Source: Spirochaetaceae bacterium (GTDB taxonomy: Bacteria; Spirochaetota; Spirochaetia; SZUA-6; DRHE01). Taken from it: a stretch of DNA of 64,000 nucleotides. Numbering within the stretch: the stretch's first letter is position 1; the number at the start of each line of letters is the position of its first letter. The stretch lies in contig CP070696.1 in NCBI GenBank assembly GCA_020353535.1, positions 2,218,071 to 2,282,070 of the forward strand, read 5' to 3'. The notes below the pieces were generated by a model. It saw nothing but the letters and a program-made list of their open reading frames with translations. It was not told the origin of the DNA and searched no databases. This document shows positions 43,311 through 52,169 of the stretch, one piece after another. A program made the translations under genes and the position numbers.

Positions 43311-44165
43311 TCAATCAGCCAAGGGGGAAGAAAGTCTCTCCCGTCCGCCGATGGAGGACGGCAATCCAAGAGATTCTCCCGATATGATGTAGTCAGGATC
43401 ATCCAGCTGGTTGCGCTCTGCCAGGATCGGGTACAGATCCCGATCGCCGTAGAACCGTTCGCTGATCCGCCAAAGAGTATCCCCCCAAGTGATTTGATAA
43501 CGCTCGCCGGTCTCCAGGAATATGAGCTCGTCGTTGGATTCACCGGCCGGCTTCCCCCAACCGGAATCTAAATCCGTTGAGGGAACAGCGGCCTCTTCCG
43601 CTTGAGTAGAGAGGTTGCGCTGTAACTCCGGTTGCGATGGTCTTGTTGTGACGGCTGCGGATGCGGGGGCAGCGCTCTGTTCGACTTTACTGCTTTGCCG
43701 AGGGGAAATCTGATCCGGTCTTCCGGCGGGCAACGTGAGCCCTGTACGGGGTCGAATCAGAAAGAAGTACAGCCCCGTCAGGACGGCCAGCAGTGCCAGA
43801 ACAAGCAGTACGGGACCAATCCCCATCTTCCGCCTGGGTTCCGGCTGAACTCGTGATGGCGAAACGGTGTCGCTGCTTCTGAAGCTCAAAGACAGTTTCC
43901 CCTGCTCGTCCACTCGAACCTTCAGCGTTAGATCCGGAATACCGGCCGGAGCTGAAGGAATTCGCTCGAGGGGTAGACTATCCAGGTACACCCACTGCGT
44001 ATTGGATTCGTTCTTGTAGTAAAAAGGGAACATCGCCTTCTTCTGTCCGTCGGCGATGGTTGTGAATACGGTTTGGTTCCACTTCTGTGTCCGCAAATCC
44101 AAAACCGGCACAATCTGACCTTGTTCGGTCTTTATTCCAAGTTTCCCGTTTAGATTTACACTCAT
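43311..44165 (-). CDS. Hsp70 substrate-binding-domain-like protein with membrane helix and LysM
   Basis: A 284-residue protein with a composition I have not met before. Residues 1-100 resemble the beta-sandwich substrate-binding domain of Hsp70: LGIKTEQGQIVPVL, then VFTTIADGQ, then LERIPSAPAGIPDLTLKVRV followed by DEQGKLSLSF, matching DnaK's LGIET..., VFSTAADNQ and LxGIPPAPRGxPQIEVxFDIDxxGIL. There is no ATPase domain. A membrane helix follows (about 115-137, RRK before it), then a Ser/Pro/Gln-rich linker and one C-terminal LysM (YQITWGDTLWRISERFYGD, about 223-270). LysM binds peptidoglycan, so the Hsp70-like part should be cytoplasmic. It overlaps the cyclase gene (ATGA) and ends the Hsp70 operon. 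Matches are by eye. Confidence 0.72.
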   Translation of the reverse strand: MSVNLNGKLGIKTEQGQIVPVLDLRTQKWNQTVFTTIADGQKKAMFPFYYKNESNTQWVYLDSLPLERIPSAPAGIPDLTLKVRVDEQGKLSLSFRSSDTVSPSRVQPEPRRKMGIGPVLLVLALLAVLTGLYFFLIRPRTGLTLPAGRPDQISPRQSSKVEQSAAPASAAVTTRPSQPELQRNLSTQAEEAAVPSTDLDSGWGKPAGESNDELIFLETGERYQITWGDTLWRISERFYGDRDLYPILAERNQLDDPDYIISGESLGLPSSIGGRERLSSPLAD

Positions 44166-47100
44166 ATCTCCGTCTCCCTTTTCAGCACCGACTTCAAACC
44201 GTTCCATCGATTGGTCAGTTCCCGGCGGATTTCCTCTACTTTGATCTGATTGGCCTCTGCCTTCCGACACAGCCCTTGAAGGCTGGAGAAGGTATTTACC
44301 AAATAGCTCAGAGTCTTCTGATCCAAGATGACTGCCTTGCCCGGCGCCTTACCGTTTCCGGGGACCGTCTGATGTTGCTCGACTTTCTGATGATCAGGGG
44401 TCTTGGCTCGTTTCAGCGGATCGAACTCTGAAGGAAAGTCGATCACGACCTCGTAGGGCTCGTAGACTTTAACAGACTCGGATATGCCCTTAACACTAAT
44501 GAGCCCTATCTCACGGGTGTGGATGAAATCCTCCAACCGTTCGAATAGCGCCTCGGAGATAAAAACCGAACCCCCCTTGGCTGAACTTTCCAACCTGCTG
44601 GCTATGTTCACGTGGTTACCGAGAACATCCCCCTCCTTCCGCACCACTTTTCCCCAATGGATCCCCACGCGCACGATCAACCGCTGGTGTTCTTCCCTGT
44701 AGTTGTTAAAACGCTTGAGCGCCTTTTGTAATCGGATTGCTGCAAGAACGGAGAACAGGGCGGACTCGAACACAAAGAGGTGGCCATCTCCCATCTTCTT
44801 GATCAGTTGCCCCTGGTGCGAAGTCATGGTGGGCAGCAGGATCCCCTCATACTCCTGGATCAGTGAGGAAAGCTGCATGGTCGACAGTGCTTGTGCCTTT
44901 TTCGAATAACCCTGAATGTCTGTGAATAGAATGGCCAACTCCTGTACGTATTCTCTCTCGAATCTGTAGGCGTTTTTTTCGTTCTGAAAATCAACATGCA
45001 TCCGCTGAAGGTCGGACTCTTGAGCTGATTCCTCGGCTGGAGAGGCTCCGCCACGTATAGCCAGGACAAGCTCACAGATCCTATCGCGGAGGCTCTGCTC
45101 CTCCGCGCTGAGCAGTGTGTCCTGAAGGACGCCGTGCAAACTGGCATTTTCTACGCGTAGCAGAGGCACCACCAACGGTGCTATCTGAAGATCCAGAGCC
45201 CCCTTTAAGCCGCCCAGGATCTCCATCTTCACTTCCACGTTCTGGTGTTTCAAGAAATCCTTCAATATTTTCATGGCATAGTCATCTCCGAGACGCCAGA
45301 GCAGAACAGCCGCTTTCCATTGGTTGGGATTCGCTTCCCCCCGCAGGACCTTGTACAGAAACTCGATCAGCCCTTCCCTATTGGATACCCGCTGCTCTAT
45401 TGCGTTTCGTTCGAAGATCGACATAACGTAGCCCTGCCGCCAGGATTCAGCCCGGTCATAGCCGTCGCTGACACTCTCGAACACATCGAGGGTAGACTGA
45501 GCTCCTAGGAAATCCGAAATTCGTTGGAGAATCTCTCGATCGCTACCGATCTTCAATATCTGCACCATACACTTGATTAATTCACCACTCACCGGAAAAT
45601 CACCACCGGAAAGTGCGTCGATCAGGTTCAGAATGATGTAGGACTCTTCCGAGCTACCCAATAGTTTCAGCACCACCGGTTCCATACCTCGCCATTCCAG
45701 CTCTTTGAGCAGGCGGATCGCCGTAATAGCAAGCACCTTGCTCTCCACCGGTGGTCTAAGGCACTCCCGGCAAGCATCGGCTGTCTTGTTCAGATCTGTT
45801 TTTGCCAGGGCATACAGCGCCGCCTCGGCTACACGGAAGAGCTTTGCCTGGCGAGCCCAGCTGAAGATCTTCTCGACCAATCGCTGGGTTTCCCCGCTCC
45901 ATGCCCCGGCGGGCAACAACCGGGTCAGTCGTATCAAGCGAACTAGCCTATACAAAAGCGCCCTTTTGCCCAGCTTGGCTATGGCCAGCTCTCTGGAGAT
46001 AAGGGCGATACCGGGTCGTTTTGGGTTTTTGATGACGTCGGCCAGGGCTCTGTAGCCGTCGAAATGCCGCACCTCTACTTTCACGGCTGAACCCTTCAGA
46101 GCCAACAATACCCGCTGCTCGGTGTAATAGTTACTGCCCTTCAGATAGTGTAAGAGAGCCTGTCGGAAATCCTCATCCGCGTAGTACTCCACGTACTCCT
46201 TCGATCTGGCGATCAACCAGCCCAGCTCATGGCTGTCACTGCCTACCCGCCGATCGGCGGTACTCAAAACCTTGAACAGGTCGACGATTCCCCTGAATAT
46301 CTTGTCCTTCAACCCCATTGTTGCCAGAGGCCTGCCGGTCAGACACCGCTCCATTCTCGCGATCCCTTCAAGGGCTTCTTCCTCCAGCGTGGGAACCGGA
46401 TCAACGTTTTCGGCCAGATGTTTAATCAGCACCTCGAAATGATCCAGCTGGGTCTCGCATTGTCCCAGTATCGAGTAGGCAGCCTGGCGCACCTCTGCGT
46501 CAACATCTGCCAAACCCTCCAGCAGCACCCGGGCTGATTCGTAGATCTTACCGATGGAGGCTATCGAGATGAGCAGCCTGCGATTCTCGGCACAAAGACG
46601 AGGATAGTGAGCCAAACCATGTTGAATGACCTGGCGGGCCAGTTCCTCGTTCTCCTCGCGGGCGATGGTCGTATACACCGCCCCGATCACTTCCTCCTTA
46701 GACCCGTCTAGTAGCGCCCCCACATCGGGATTGTCGTCCACCTTCATCAGCAGCACAGTTGCCTGAGCCCGGGCAGAGGACGATACAAGCTTGGATGTGG
46801 AGTACTCCCGCACCAGACGCAGCACTTCCGGGTTTTTCGGCGACACTTTGGACAGGGCTTCCAGAACGGCACAGCGCAGGGGCTCGCTTTTCGCGATTTT
46901 AAACAGATCGAAAAGTACCTTGGTAGTTCCGGAATGTCCGATCTTACCAATCGCTTTCACCGCTGCACAACGAATGCTGTCGTCCTCCTGAGTCAACAGG
47001 CGGCTAATATACTTGAGGCTGTGGGGATGCCCCTTTCTACCTAACGCGTCCAGAGCCGAAACAACTACTTCTGTATTCGAATCGAATAGATCTTGATGCA

Positions 47101-47278
47101 GTACATCCAGGCCCATACCGTGCGTGTCAAAGGCCTCCAAGACGATATGGGATGTCTTCTTGGCCTCCGAGTTCAGATCCGAACCGTTCTGCAGGACTTG
47201 TGGAGAAGGAATGGCCGTAGAAACAGGTCTTGTTTTACCCGTAACAAGTTCCGCGGTTGCCGAGCTCATAACTCCCAT
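44162..47278 (-). CDS. HEAT-repeat protein with C-terminal adenylate cyclase domain
   Basis: A 1038-residue soluble protein. Residues about 50-760 are HEAT-type helical repeats (VVVSALDALGRKGHPHSLKY; SIRCAAVKAIGKIGHSGTTK; EVRQAAYSILGQ; NQWKAAVLLWRLGDD; EVKMEILGGLKGAL). Residues about 780-945 form a class III cyclase with all catalytic parts: ILFTDIQGYSKK and KKMGDGHLFVF (metal Asp), GDVLGNHVNIASRLES (Asn and Arg). The Asp in GDV favours ATP over GTP. A helical tail follows. It should make cAMP under control of a protein bound to the HEAT scaffold. It lies in an operon with Hsp70, J-protein and GrpE, which suggests chaperone-linked signalling. Confidence 0.88.
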   Translation of the reverse strand: MGVMSSATAELVTGKTRPVSTAIPSPQVLQNGSDLNSEAKKTSHIVLEAFDTHGMGLDVLHQDLFDSNTEVVVSALDALGRKGHPHSLKYISRLLTQEDDSIRCAAVKAIGKIGHSGTTKVLFDLFKIAKSEPLRCAVLEALSKVSPKNPEVLRLVREYSTSKLVSSSARAQATVLLMKVDDNPDVGALLDGSKEEVIGAVYTTIAREENEELARQVIQHGLAHYPRLCAENRRLLISIASIGKIYESARVLLEGLADVDAEVRQAAYSILGQCETQLDHFEVLIKHLAENVDPVPTLEEEALEGIARMERCLTGRPLATMGLKDKIFRGIVDLFKVLSTADRRVGSDSHELGWLIARSKEYVEYYADEDFRQALLHYLKGSNYYTEQRVLLALKGSAVKVEVRHFDGYRALADVIKNPKRPGIALISRELAIAKLGKRALLYRLVRLIRLTRLLPAGAWSGETQRLVEKIFSWARQAKLFRVAEAALYALAKTDLNKTADACRECLRPPVESKVLAITAIRLLKELEWRGMEPVVLKLLGSSEESYIILNLIDALSGGDFPVSGELIKCMVQILKIGSDREILQRISDFLGAQSTLDVFESVSDGYDRAESWRQGYVMSIFERNAIEQRVSNREGLIEFLYKVLRGEANPNQWKAAVLLWRLGDDYAMKILKDFLKHQNVEVKMEILGGLKGALDLQIAPLVVPLLRVENASLHGVLQDTLLSAEEQSLRDRICELVLAIRGGASPAEESAQESDLQRMHVDFQNEKNAYRFEREYVQELAILFTDIQGYSKKAQALSTMQLSSLIQEYEGILLPTMTSHQGQLIKKMGDGHLFVFESALFSVLAAIRLQKALKRFNNYREEHQRLIVRVGIHWGKVVRKEGDVLGNHVNIASRLESSAKGGSVFISEALFERLEDFIHTREIGLISVKGISESVKVYEPYEVVIDFPSEFDPLKRAKTPDHQKVEQHQTVPGNGKAPGKAVILDQKTLSYLVNTFSSLQGLCRKAEANQIKVEEIRRELTNRWNGLKSVLKRETEI

Positions 47279-47296
47279 CTGTTTTTGTCCCCGGTC

Positions 47297-47914
47297 TCAA
47301 GCAACCCGCCAGGGCTCATCCTCCAAACTCCTTCCCTCGTCGTTCTCTTCCTTCCCGGAACCGATCACTCTGACCAGGGCAGGCTTAATTGTCCTTCCGG
47401 CTAATCGAAATCCCTTCGTCAGGATCCATATGGCGGGAAAAACCTCCGGCTGCTTTGGATGTACCACTTCGATCACCCTGTGAATCTGTGGATCGACTCG
47501 GCAGGGTGTGCCCGAGATCACCTCGAGCCCGTAGCGCTCCTGAAACTGCCAGATCAGGCGCCAGGCGAGCTTGTTTTCCGGGTCTTCGCTGCCCCGCTCG
47601 TACTCCGCGGCAAGCTCGACCACTTCGGCCACAACCTTGTGTTTCCCCCTCAATTCAGCCTCCTGCTCCGCAACCGTCCTATCACGTTCGCTGTTGTGCA
47701 GCTCTGCCTTGAGCTCTTCCAGTTCAACTTCCCGTTGCGTCAGTTGGCTGCGCAGCTCTCGGATCAGCCGATCCTTCTGGTCGAGAAGTTCGTTCTTTTC
47801 CTCCAAAACAGTTTTGGCCAGCATCATCTCACCGATGAGTACTCGAGAATCTGCTTTGGATTCAGGATTGTTGGGACGGGTACCGCGCTTCGCCCTCTTG
47901 TTCTCCTCAGGCAT
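47297..47914 (-). CDS. GrpE-like nucleotide exchange factor
   Basis: A 205-residue protein. The N-terminal half is a long coiled coil (KTVLEEKNELLDQKDRLIRE to RDRTVAEQEAELRGKH), and the C-terminal half has the GrpE beta-domain: YGLEVISGTPCRVDPQIHRV, then EVV, then ILTKGFRLAGRTIKPALVRV. GrpE releases ADP from Hsp70. The central helical part is diverged from housekeeping GrpE, which suits a partner of the diverged Hsp70 next door. Start 47914 follows GGGAGAGG; ATGs at 47932 and 47944 are possible. It overlaps the J-protein stop by eight bases. Confidence 0.82.
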   Translation of the reverse strand: MPEENKRAKRGTRPNNPESKADSRVLIGEMMLAKTVLEEKNELLDQKDRLIRELRSQLTQREVELEELKAELHNSERDRTVAEQEAELRGKHKVVAEVVELAAEYERGSEDPENKLAWRLIWQFQERYGLEVISGTPCRVDPQIHRVIEVVHPKQPEVFPAIWILTKGFRLAGRTIKPALVRVIGSGKEENDEGRSLEDEPWRVA

Positions 47915-48524
47915 AGGTCCTCTCCCTGGCATTGTCTCGTCCACCGAACCATCCCGCAGAGGTGAGGCCCTTTAGAGCCCGCCCCCAAATCTGCAAGGAG
48001 GATCGCAGGAATACCTTGAACCGAGATCCCCTCCTGCCACCTGATAAACAGATAAGACGAAGAAGATCTCCCGGACGACCAACCTTTCCCAGGGCTTCGA
48101 CTATCACCTGCCGCACCGGCTCCTCGAGGTCTTTGCCGGCCTGAAGTAGAATCTTGCGGCTGTCTTCACCTCCCAGGTTTCCCAAAAGGTAGGCTGCGGC
48201 CCCGCGGACTTTCGGTGACGATGAGTAGCGTAGCCTCATTCTCAGCTCCTCCGGAGAAAGCATTCGAATCCTGGGATCATCATAGATATGAATCATATCC
48301 TCCATGGATCGGGCACGATGTTCCCGTCGTAATGCATCCAGGGTCTCATAGGCCGCTGCAATTTTCCTGAAAAAGGAAGCCGCCTCCGGCGAAGTGTTAA
48401 CATCAGGATGATAGTCCAACACCAACCGGCGGTAGCGAGCCTGGATCTGTTCCCAGCTCGCCTCGGCGGACAGTCCCAACCGTCTCAGACTATCGGCCCA
48501 GAGGTCCGTCGACTTCGTCTTCAC
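47907..48524 (-). CDS. J-domain protein with HEAT-like repeats
   Basis: A 205-residue co-chaperone. Residues about 8-70 are a J domain: RLGLSAEASWEQIQARYRRL, VLDYHPDVNTSPEA with the essential HPD, and FRKIAAAYETL. It lacks the Gly/Phe region, zinc fingers and C-terminal domain of DnaJ. Instead residues 95-165 look like HEAT repeats (VRGAAAYLLGNLGGEDSRKI; PVRQVIVEALGKVGRPGDLL), the same repeat type as in the cyclase downstream. GTG 48524 is chosen because GGAGG lies seven bases upstream. It is 13 bases after the Hsp70 stop. Confidence 0.85.
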   Translation of the reverse strand: MKTKSTDLWADSLRRLGLSAEASWEQIQARYRRLVLDYHPDVNTSPEAASFFRKIAAAYETLDALRREHRARSMEDMIHIYDDPRIRMLSPEELRMRLRYSSSPKVRGAAAYLLGNLGGEDSRKILLQAGKDLEEPVRQVIVEALGKVGRPGDLLRLICLSGGRRGSRFKVFLRSSLQIWGRALKGLTSAGWFGGRDNARERTYA

Positions 48525-48537
48525 TTCGATGCCTCCA

Positions 48538-50046
48538 TCAGTCAACGGCGCAGAAGTCTTCCAACTCCGCCGCCCGGGCTTCAGTCACTATGCTTTCAAT
48601 CTGACCCGGATCCAACTCCGCCAAGACGTCGAGCTTGACGGACTGACGCCCTCCCGTCACCAGATCTTGGGCACTAACATGCACGATGCCTTCAACATCG
48701 ATATCGAAGCATACCTCGATATCAGGTTCTCCCCGCTCGGCCATCTGAATGTTCTCCAGCCGAAAAGAGCCGAGGGAGATGTTATCCGAAGCTCGGGGAC
48801 GCTCTCCTTGAAGCACCCTGATTCCCGCTGTCTTTTGAAAATCCGCCACTGTTGTGAACAGCGCTTTTGTCTGCACGGGAAGCACGGCGTTGCGGGGCAC
48901 GATTGTAACCATCTGTTCGTCCGCTGTCTCTACCCCCAATCCCAAGGGCGTGACATCGACCAAGGCCATCTCGCGGGCTTCTCCGGCCAGGATTCCTGCC
49001 TGTACCGCAGCTCCGCAGGCCACCACCTCTTCCGGGTTGACACCCGGCTCCGGCGGATTTCCGAAAAGATTTTCTACGGCTCGACGGATGGCGGGTATGC
49101 GTGTGGATCCTCCGACCAAAAGCACTCGATCGACTGCCCTGGATTTGAGTCCTGCATCCTGCAGCGCACCCTTGGTGAGGCGGAGCGTTTTGTCGATAAA
49201 ACCGGTAATCAGCTCTTCGAACTCTTCCCGAACAATCCGTGTGTTGAGGTGACAGGGCCCCTGGCTGTTGGCGGCAAGAAAGGGTATTTCCACCTCAACC
49301 GCCTTCTGGTCACTCAAGCGAATCTTTGCTCGCTCGGCCTCCTGGTAGACTTTTTGTAAAGCCAGACGATCGGTTTTCAGATCGATACCTGTTTCCTCTT
49401 TGAATCGTTCGAAAAGCAACTCCGCGATCTTGCGGTCAAAATCATCTCCCCCTAAACGTGAATCGCCCCGGGTTGCCAGAACCTGGAATACCCCCTCTCC
49501 CGCCTGGAGAACCGACACATCAAATGTCCCGCCTCCCAGATCGTAAACCAGAATAGTTTGCTCTTCTTTGCTATTGACTCCGTAGGCCAGAGCTGCCGCT
49601 GTGGGTTCGTTTACCAGTCGTACTACCTCCAGTCCGGCCAGGACGGCAGCTTTCTTGGTTGCCTGCCGCTTGGGATCATCGAAATAAGCCGGTACGGTCA
49701 CCACAGCTTTGCTGCACTTCCCCCCGAGATGCTTCTCGGCGCTGTCCTTCAAGGCAGCGAATACGAATGCAGCGATCTGCTCCGGTTCGTATTCTGTTCC
49801 ATCAATCCGGTAGCGCTTGAGGGAGCCAAGCTCGCGCTTGACCGACAGTACCGTGCGCTTTGGATGGAGCACCGCTACGTTCTTGGCGGCTGTACCGACA
49901 AGATGCCGACCGGTCTCCTCGATGAACACCGCGGAAGGCATTACTTTCTCCCCGTCTCGGTTTGGGATGACTGAGGGTGCTCCCCGTTTGAAAACAGCCA
50001 CTTCAGAGTTCGTAGTGCCAAAATCAATGCCTAGGATGGTTTCCAT
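48538..50046 (-). CDS. Hsp70-family chaperone lacking most of the lid
   Basis: A 502-residue Hsp70, about 110-130 shorter than DnaK. The ATPase domain is complete: ILGIDFGTTNSEVAVFKRG, VRLVNEPTAAALAYG, ILVYDLGGGTFDVSVLQAG and VLLVGGSTRIPAIRRAVE. The beta-sandwich domain (VTPLGLGVET; ALFTTVADFQ; PDIEVCFDIDVEGIVHVSA) follows, but the helical lid is cut to a short tail ending DFCAVD. It should bind peptides with fast exchange. METILGID at 50046 is the start, after AAAAGGAAC. Its own J-protein and GrpE follow, so this is a dedicated chaperone machine, not the housekeeping dnaKJ-grpE. Confidence 0.93.
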   Translation of the reverse strand: METILGIDFGTTNSEVAVFKRGAPSVIPNRDGEKVMPSAVFIEETGRHLVGTAAKNVAVLHPKRTVLSVKRELGSLKRYRIDGTEYEPEQIAAFVFAALKDSAEKHLGGKCSKAVVTVPAYFDDPKRQATKKAAVLAGLEVVRLVNEPTAAALAYGVNSKEEQTILVYDLGGGTFDVSVLQAGEGVFQVLATRGDSRLGGDDFDRKIAELLFERFKEETGIDLKTDRLALQKVYQEAERAKIRLSDQKAVEVEIPFLAANSQGPCHLNTRIVREEFEELITGFIDKTLRLTKGALQDAGLKSRAVDRVLLVGGSTRIPAIRRAVENLFGNPPEPGVNPEEVVACGAAVQAGILAGEAREMALVDVTPLGLGVETADEQMVTIVPRNAVLPVQTKALFTTVADFQKTAGIRVLQGERPRASDNISLGSFRLENIQMAERGEPDIEVCFDIDVEGIVHVSAQDLVTGGRQSVKLDVLAELDPGQIESIVTEARAAELEDFCAVD

Positions 50047-50131
50047 GTTCCTTTTCTCCCTCATTTCAGTTTTACCTAATGGTTGTATGCTCCTGACTAT
50101 CATCTATTCTTGAGTTTTAGAATGGAGGGGT

Positions 50132-50152
50132 GAGGGGGAAACCATCCCCCTC
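50132..50152. terminator. GC hairpin between cheW and the Hsp70 gene
   Basis: GAGGGGG and CCCCCTC form a seven-pair stem around AAACCAT. No U-run follows on the minus strand, so it is more likely an attenuating or transcript-processing hairpin than a full terminator between cheW and the chaperone genes. Confidence 0.35.
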
Positions 50153-50172
50153 CCCCTCCGGGCAATAGTGCT

Positions 50173-50721
50173 CTACACGTTACCCGCAGCAACGGATTCC
50201 GCAGCAACGGGTTGCAATGACTCCTCCATCTTCGCCGGCAGCTTGGATAGAGCCATCTTCTCCTCCTGGGTCAGAATCCGGTCAATGTTCAACAGGATCA
50301 CCAACCGCTCCTCCAGCTTCCCGACCCCTCTGACATATTCAGCCGAGAGCCCGCCGACGATCGGCGGCGGGGGGTCGATTTGATCGGCAGGAATGCGCAC
50401 AACCTGACTGGCTGCATCTACCACCATACCCACCAGTTTCTGGTCCACATCCACTACTATCACACGGGTCATGGCCGTGTACTGCTGATGCTCGAGACCA
50501 AACTTGTCTCGCAGATCGATAATCGGAATCACATCCCCCCGAAGGTTGATGATGCCCTTGACGAACGAGGGTGCTTTGGGAAGTCGAGTGATCTCCCGAA
50601 GGCGGATTACTTCTTTCACCCGCAGTATATCCAATCCGTACTCCTCTTCGCCTACCATAAAGCTGATCATCTGACTCAGCTCGCCGTCCATCTCATGATG
50701 ACGATTGCTCTTTTCTTTCAC
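50173..50721 (-). CDS. cheW: CheW coupling protein
   Basis: A 182-residue adaptor linking chemoreceptors to CheA. The SH3-like fold is evident from MISFMVGEEEYGLDILRVKE, VIRLREITRLPKAPSFVKGI, INLRGDVIPIIDLRDKFGL and RVIVVDVDQKLVGMVVDAAS. The GTG start at 50721 is preceded by GGAGGAG. It is the first gene after a sigma-54 promoter and the gene in front of the Hsp70 set, 126 bases apart; it is not next to cheA. This position ties the chaperone operon to chemosensory arrays. Confidence 0.95.
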   Translation of the reverse strand: MKEKSNRHHEMDGELSQMISFMVGEEEYGLDILRVKEVIRLREITRLPKAPSFVKGIINLRGDVIPIIDLRDKFGLEHQQYTAMTRVIVVDVDQKLVGMVVDAASQVVRIPADQIDPPPPIVGGLSAEYVRGVGKLEERLVILLNIDRILTQEEKMALSKLPAKMEESLQPVAAESVAAGNV

Positions 50722-50763
50722 GGAACTACTCCTCCTTGCCCGTAATTTTATGTAGTAAATATT

Positions 50764-50778
50764 GCAAGGAATGTGCCA
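50764..50778 (-). promoter_or_regulatory. Sigma-54 promoter of cheW and the Hsp70 operon
   Basis: Minus-strand TGGCACATTCCTTGC is a consensus -24/-12 element with GG and GC ten bases apart, ending about 43 bases before the cheW start. Confidence 0.85.
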
Positions 50779-50928
50779 TTTCCGCCGAAGTGATATAACT
50801 ACTTATTCAGGAAAGATTTAGGGAAAAAGTGAGGTCATCGGGCTGGTGTGATGAACATTAAATTTTCTTTACCGGACATCTCGAATGGTGAGATATTTCT
50901 TTTTCTTGTATAGATTTAAAGCTTAGTA

Positions 50929-50975
50929 AAGAAAAATTTAAAATCAAGCCACATTTAGCTTTGTCGAAAATGTGG
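50929..50975 (-). promoter_or_regulatory. Putative enhancer site upstream of the cheW sigma-54 promoter
   Basis: Minus-strand TAAATTTTTCTT (50940-50929) lies 151 bp upstream of the -24 box. Next to it CCACATTT and AAATGTGG form an 8-bp hairpin (50949-50975) whose loop holds TTGTCGA. A weaker relative of the 12-mer occurs at 50809-50820. Confidence 0.55.
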
Positions 50976-51003
50976 CAATCCGCAGATGGATCCTCGTCGA
51001 TGA

Positions 51004-52143
51004 CTATTGTGGGGAATGGAGTTGTCGATGATTTCTCTCGGTCTTTTCCTCAATCCTCCAGGACATCTCCGGGAATTCGAGGAATTTTCGTACCAACTCC
51101 GGATCAAAGTGCCTTCCCGCCTGTTTCTTTAGCTCTTCAACAAACAGGGAAAAAGGTAAAGCCTTTCGGTAGGGACGATCGTAGATCATCGCGTCCATTG
51201 CATCTATAATCGCAAAAATTCTGGCGGCTAGAGGAATATCGGTACCCTTCAGTCCATAGGGATATCCACTGCCATCGTACTTCTCGTGGTGAAAAAGCAC
51301 CACATCCGTGGCTCCTTTCAGAAAATCGATGTTAGAGATCATCTTGAATCCCAACAAGGGGTGAACCTTCACCAATTCCATCTCTTCGCCGGAAAGCCCC
51401 GTACTCTTGGACAGGATATGCTCCGGAATACCGATCTTCCCGATATCATGCAGGTAGGCGCTCCATCTCAGATTACGCTGATCCACCTGAGAAAGTCCGA
51501 GGGTTTTTCCCAGGAGAACGCTGTTCTCGGCGACGCGCCAACAGTGATCCTCTGTTTCTGGATCCCTCAAATCCAGCGCAGCACCAAGAGCAGCTACCGT
51601 CATATCGTAGATGCGGTCGATTTGCGCGGAGGTTTGTAGTAGTTTGTCGGTCATAGCACCGACTAACCCTTCCAGGTGGGTCTGATAGTATTGATAGCGC
51701 ACCCTGGAATGCCATTCCTCGACTACCCTTGCCAAGCGTTCCTCAAACAAAGCCAGACTGAAGGGCTTGGTGATGAAGTCGTAAGCCCCGTTACGGATGA
51801 CCTGAACTGCCGTATCCAGCACCTGCTCGCCGGTAATGATTACTACCACGGCGCTTCTGTTAAAACTCAGACGCTCTTCGAGCAGATCGAAGCCCGAACC
51901 ATCCGGAAGCATCAGGTCCAGAAAGACGATATCATAACGGTTTTTCTCCATGAGCGACTTCGCTGACCGAATTCCAGCAGCGGTATCGCAGGTAAGGTGG
52001 CGCCTGCTTATTATCAGGGAAATCAGCTTCAGGATGGTTGGATCATCGTCCACTACCAGTATCTTTGGCATCAATGGCGGGATCGCCAGTTCCATACCGA
52101 TGATCTCTGTGTTTTCTGTCCGTTTCTCCACAGGCACCTTCAT
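51004..52143 (-). CDS. Response regulator with HD-GYP phosphodiesterase domain
   Basis: A 379-residue protein. The receiver (residues about 25-145) has ILVVDDDPTILKL, the phospho-Asp in IVFLDLMLPDGSG and the Lys in FITKPFSLALF. The HD-GYP part has YLHDIGKIGIPEHIL and VVLFHHEKYDGSGYPYGLKG with the GYP motif, all metal ligands present, so it should cleave c-di-GMP when phosphorylated. GGAGGGG precedes the ATG. It is the last gene of the cheY-to-HD-GYP operon, behind ComFB, and gives the chemotaxis system an outlet into c-di-GMP. Confidence 0.92.
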   Translation of the reverse strand: MKVPVEKRTENTEIIGMELAIPPLMPKILVVDDDPTILKLISLIISRRHLTCDTAAGIRSAKSLMEKNRYDIVFLDLMLPDGSGFDLLEERLSFNRSAVVVIITGEQVLDTAVQVIRNGAYDFITKPFSLALFEERLARVVEEWHSRVRYQYYQTHLEGLVGAMTDKLLQTSAQIDRIYDMTVAALGAALDLRDPETEDHCWRVAENSVLLGKTLGLSQVDQRNLRWSAYLHDIGKIGIPEHILSKSTGLSGEEMELVKVHPLLGFKMISNIDFLKGATDVVLFHHEKYDGSGYPYGLKGTDIPLAARIFAIIDAMDAMIYDRPYRKALPFSLFVEELKKQAGRHFDPELVRKFLEFPEMSWRIEEKTERNHRQLHSPQ

Positions 52144-52169
52144 CCGTTCCCCTCCCGCAATTTACACAA

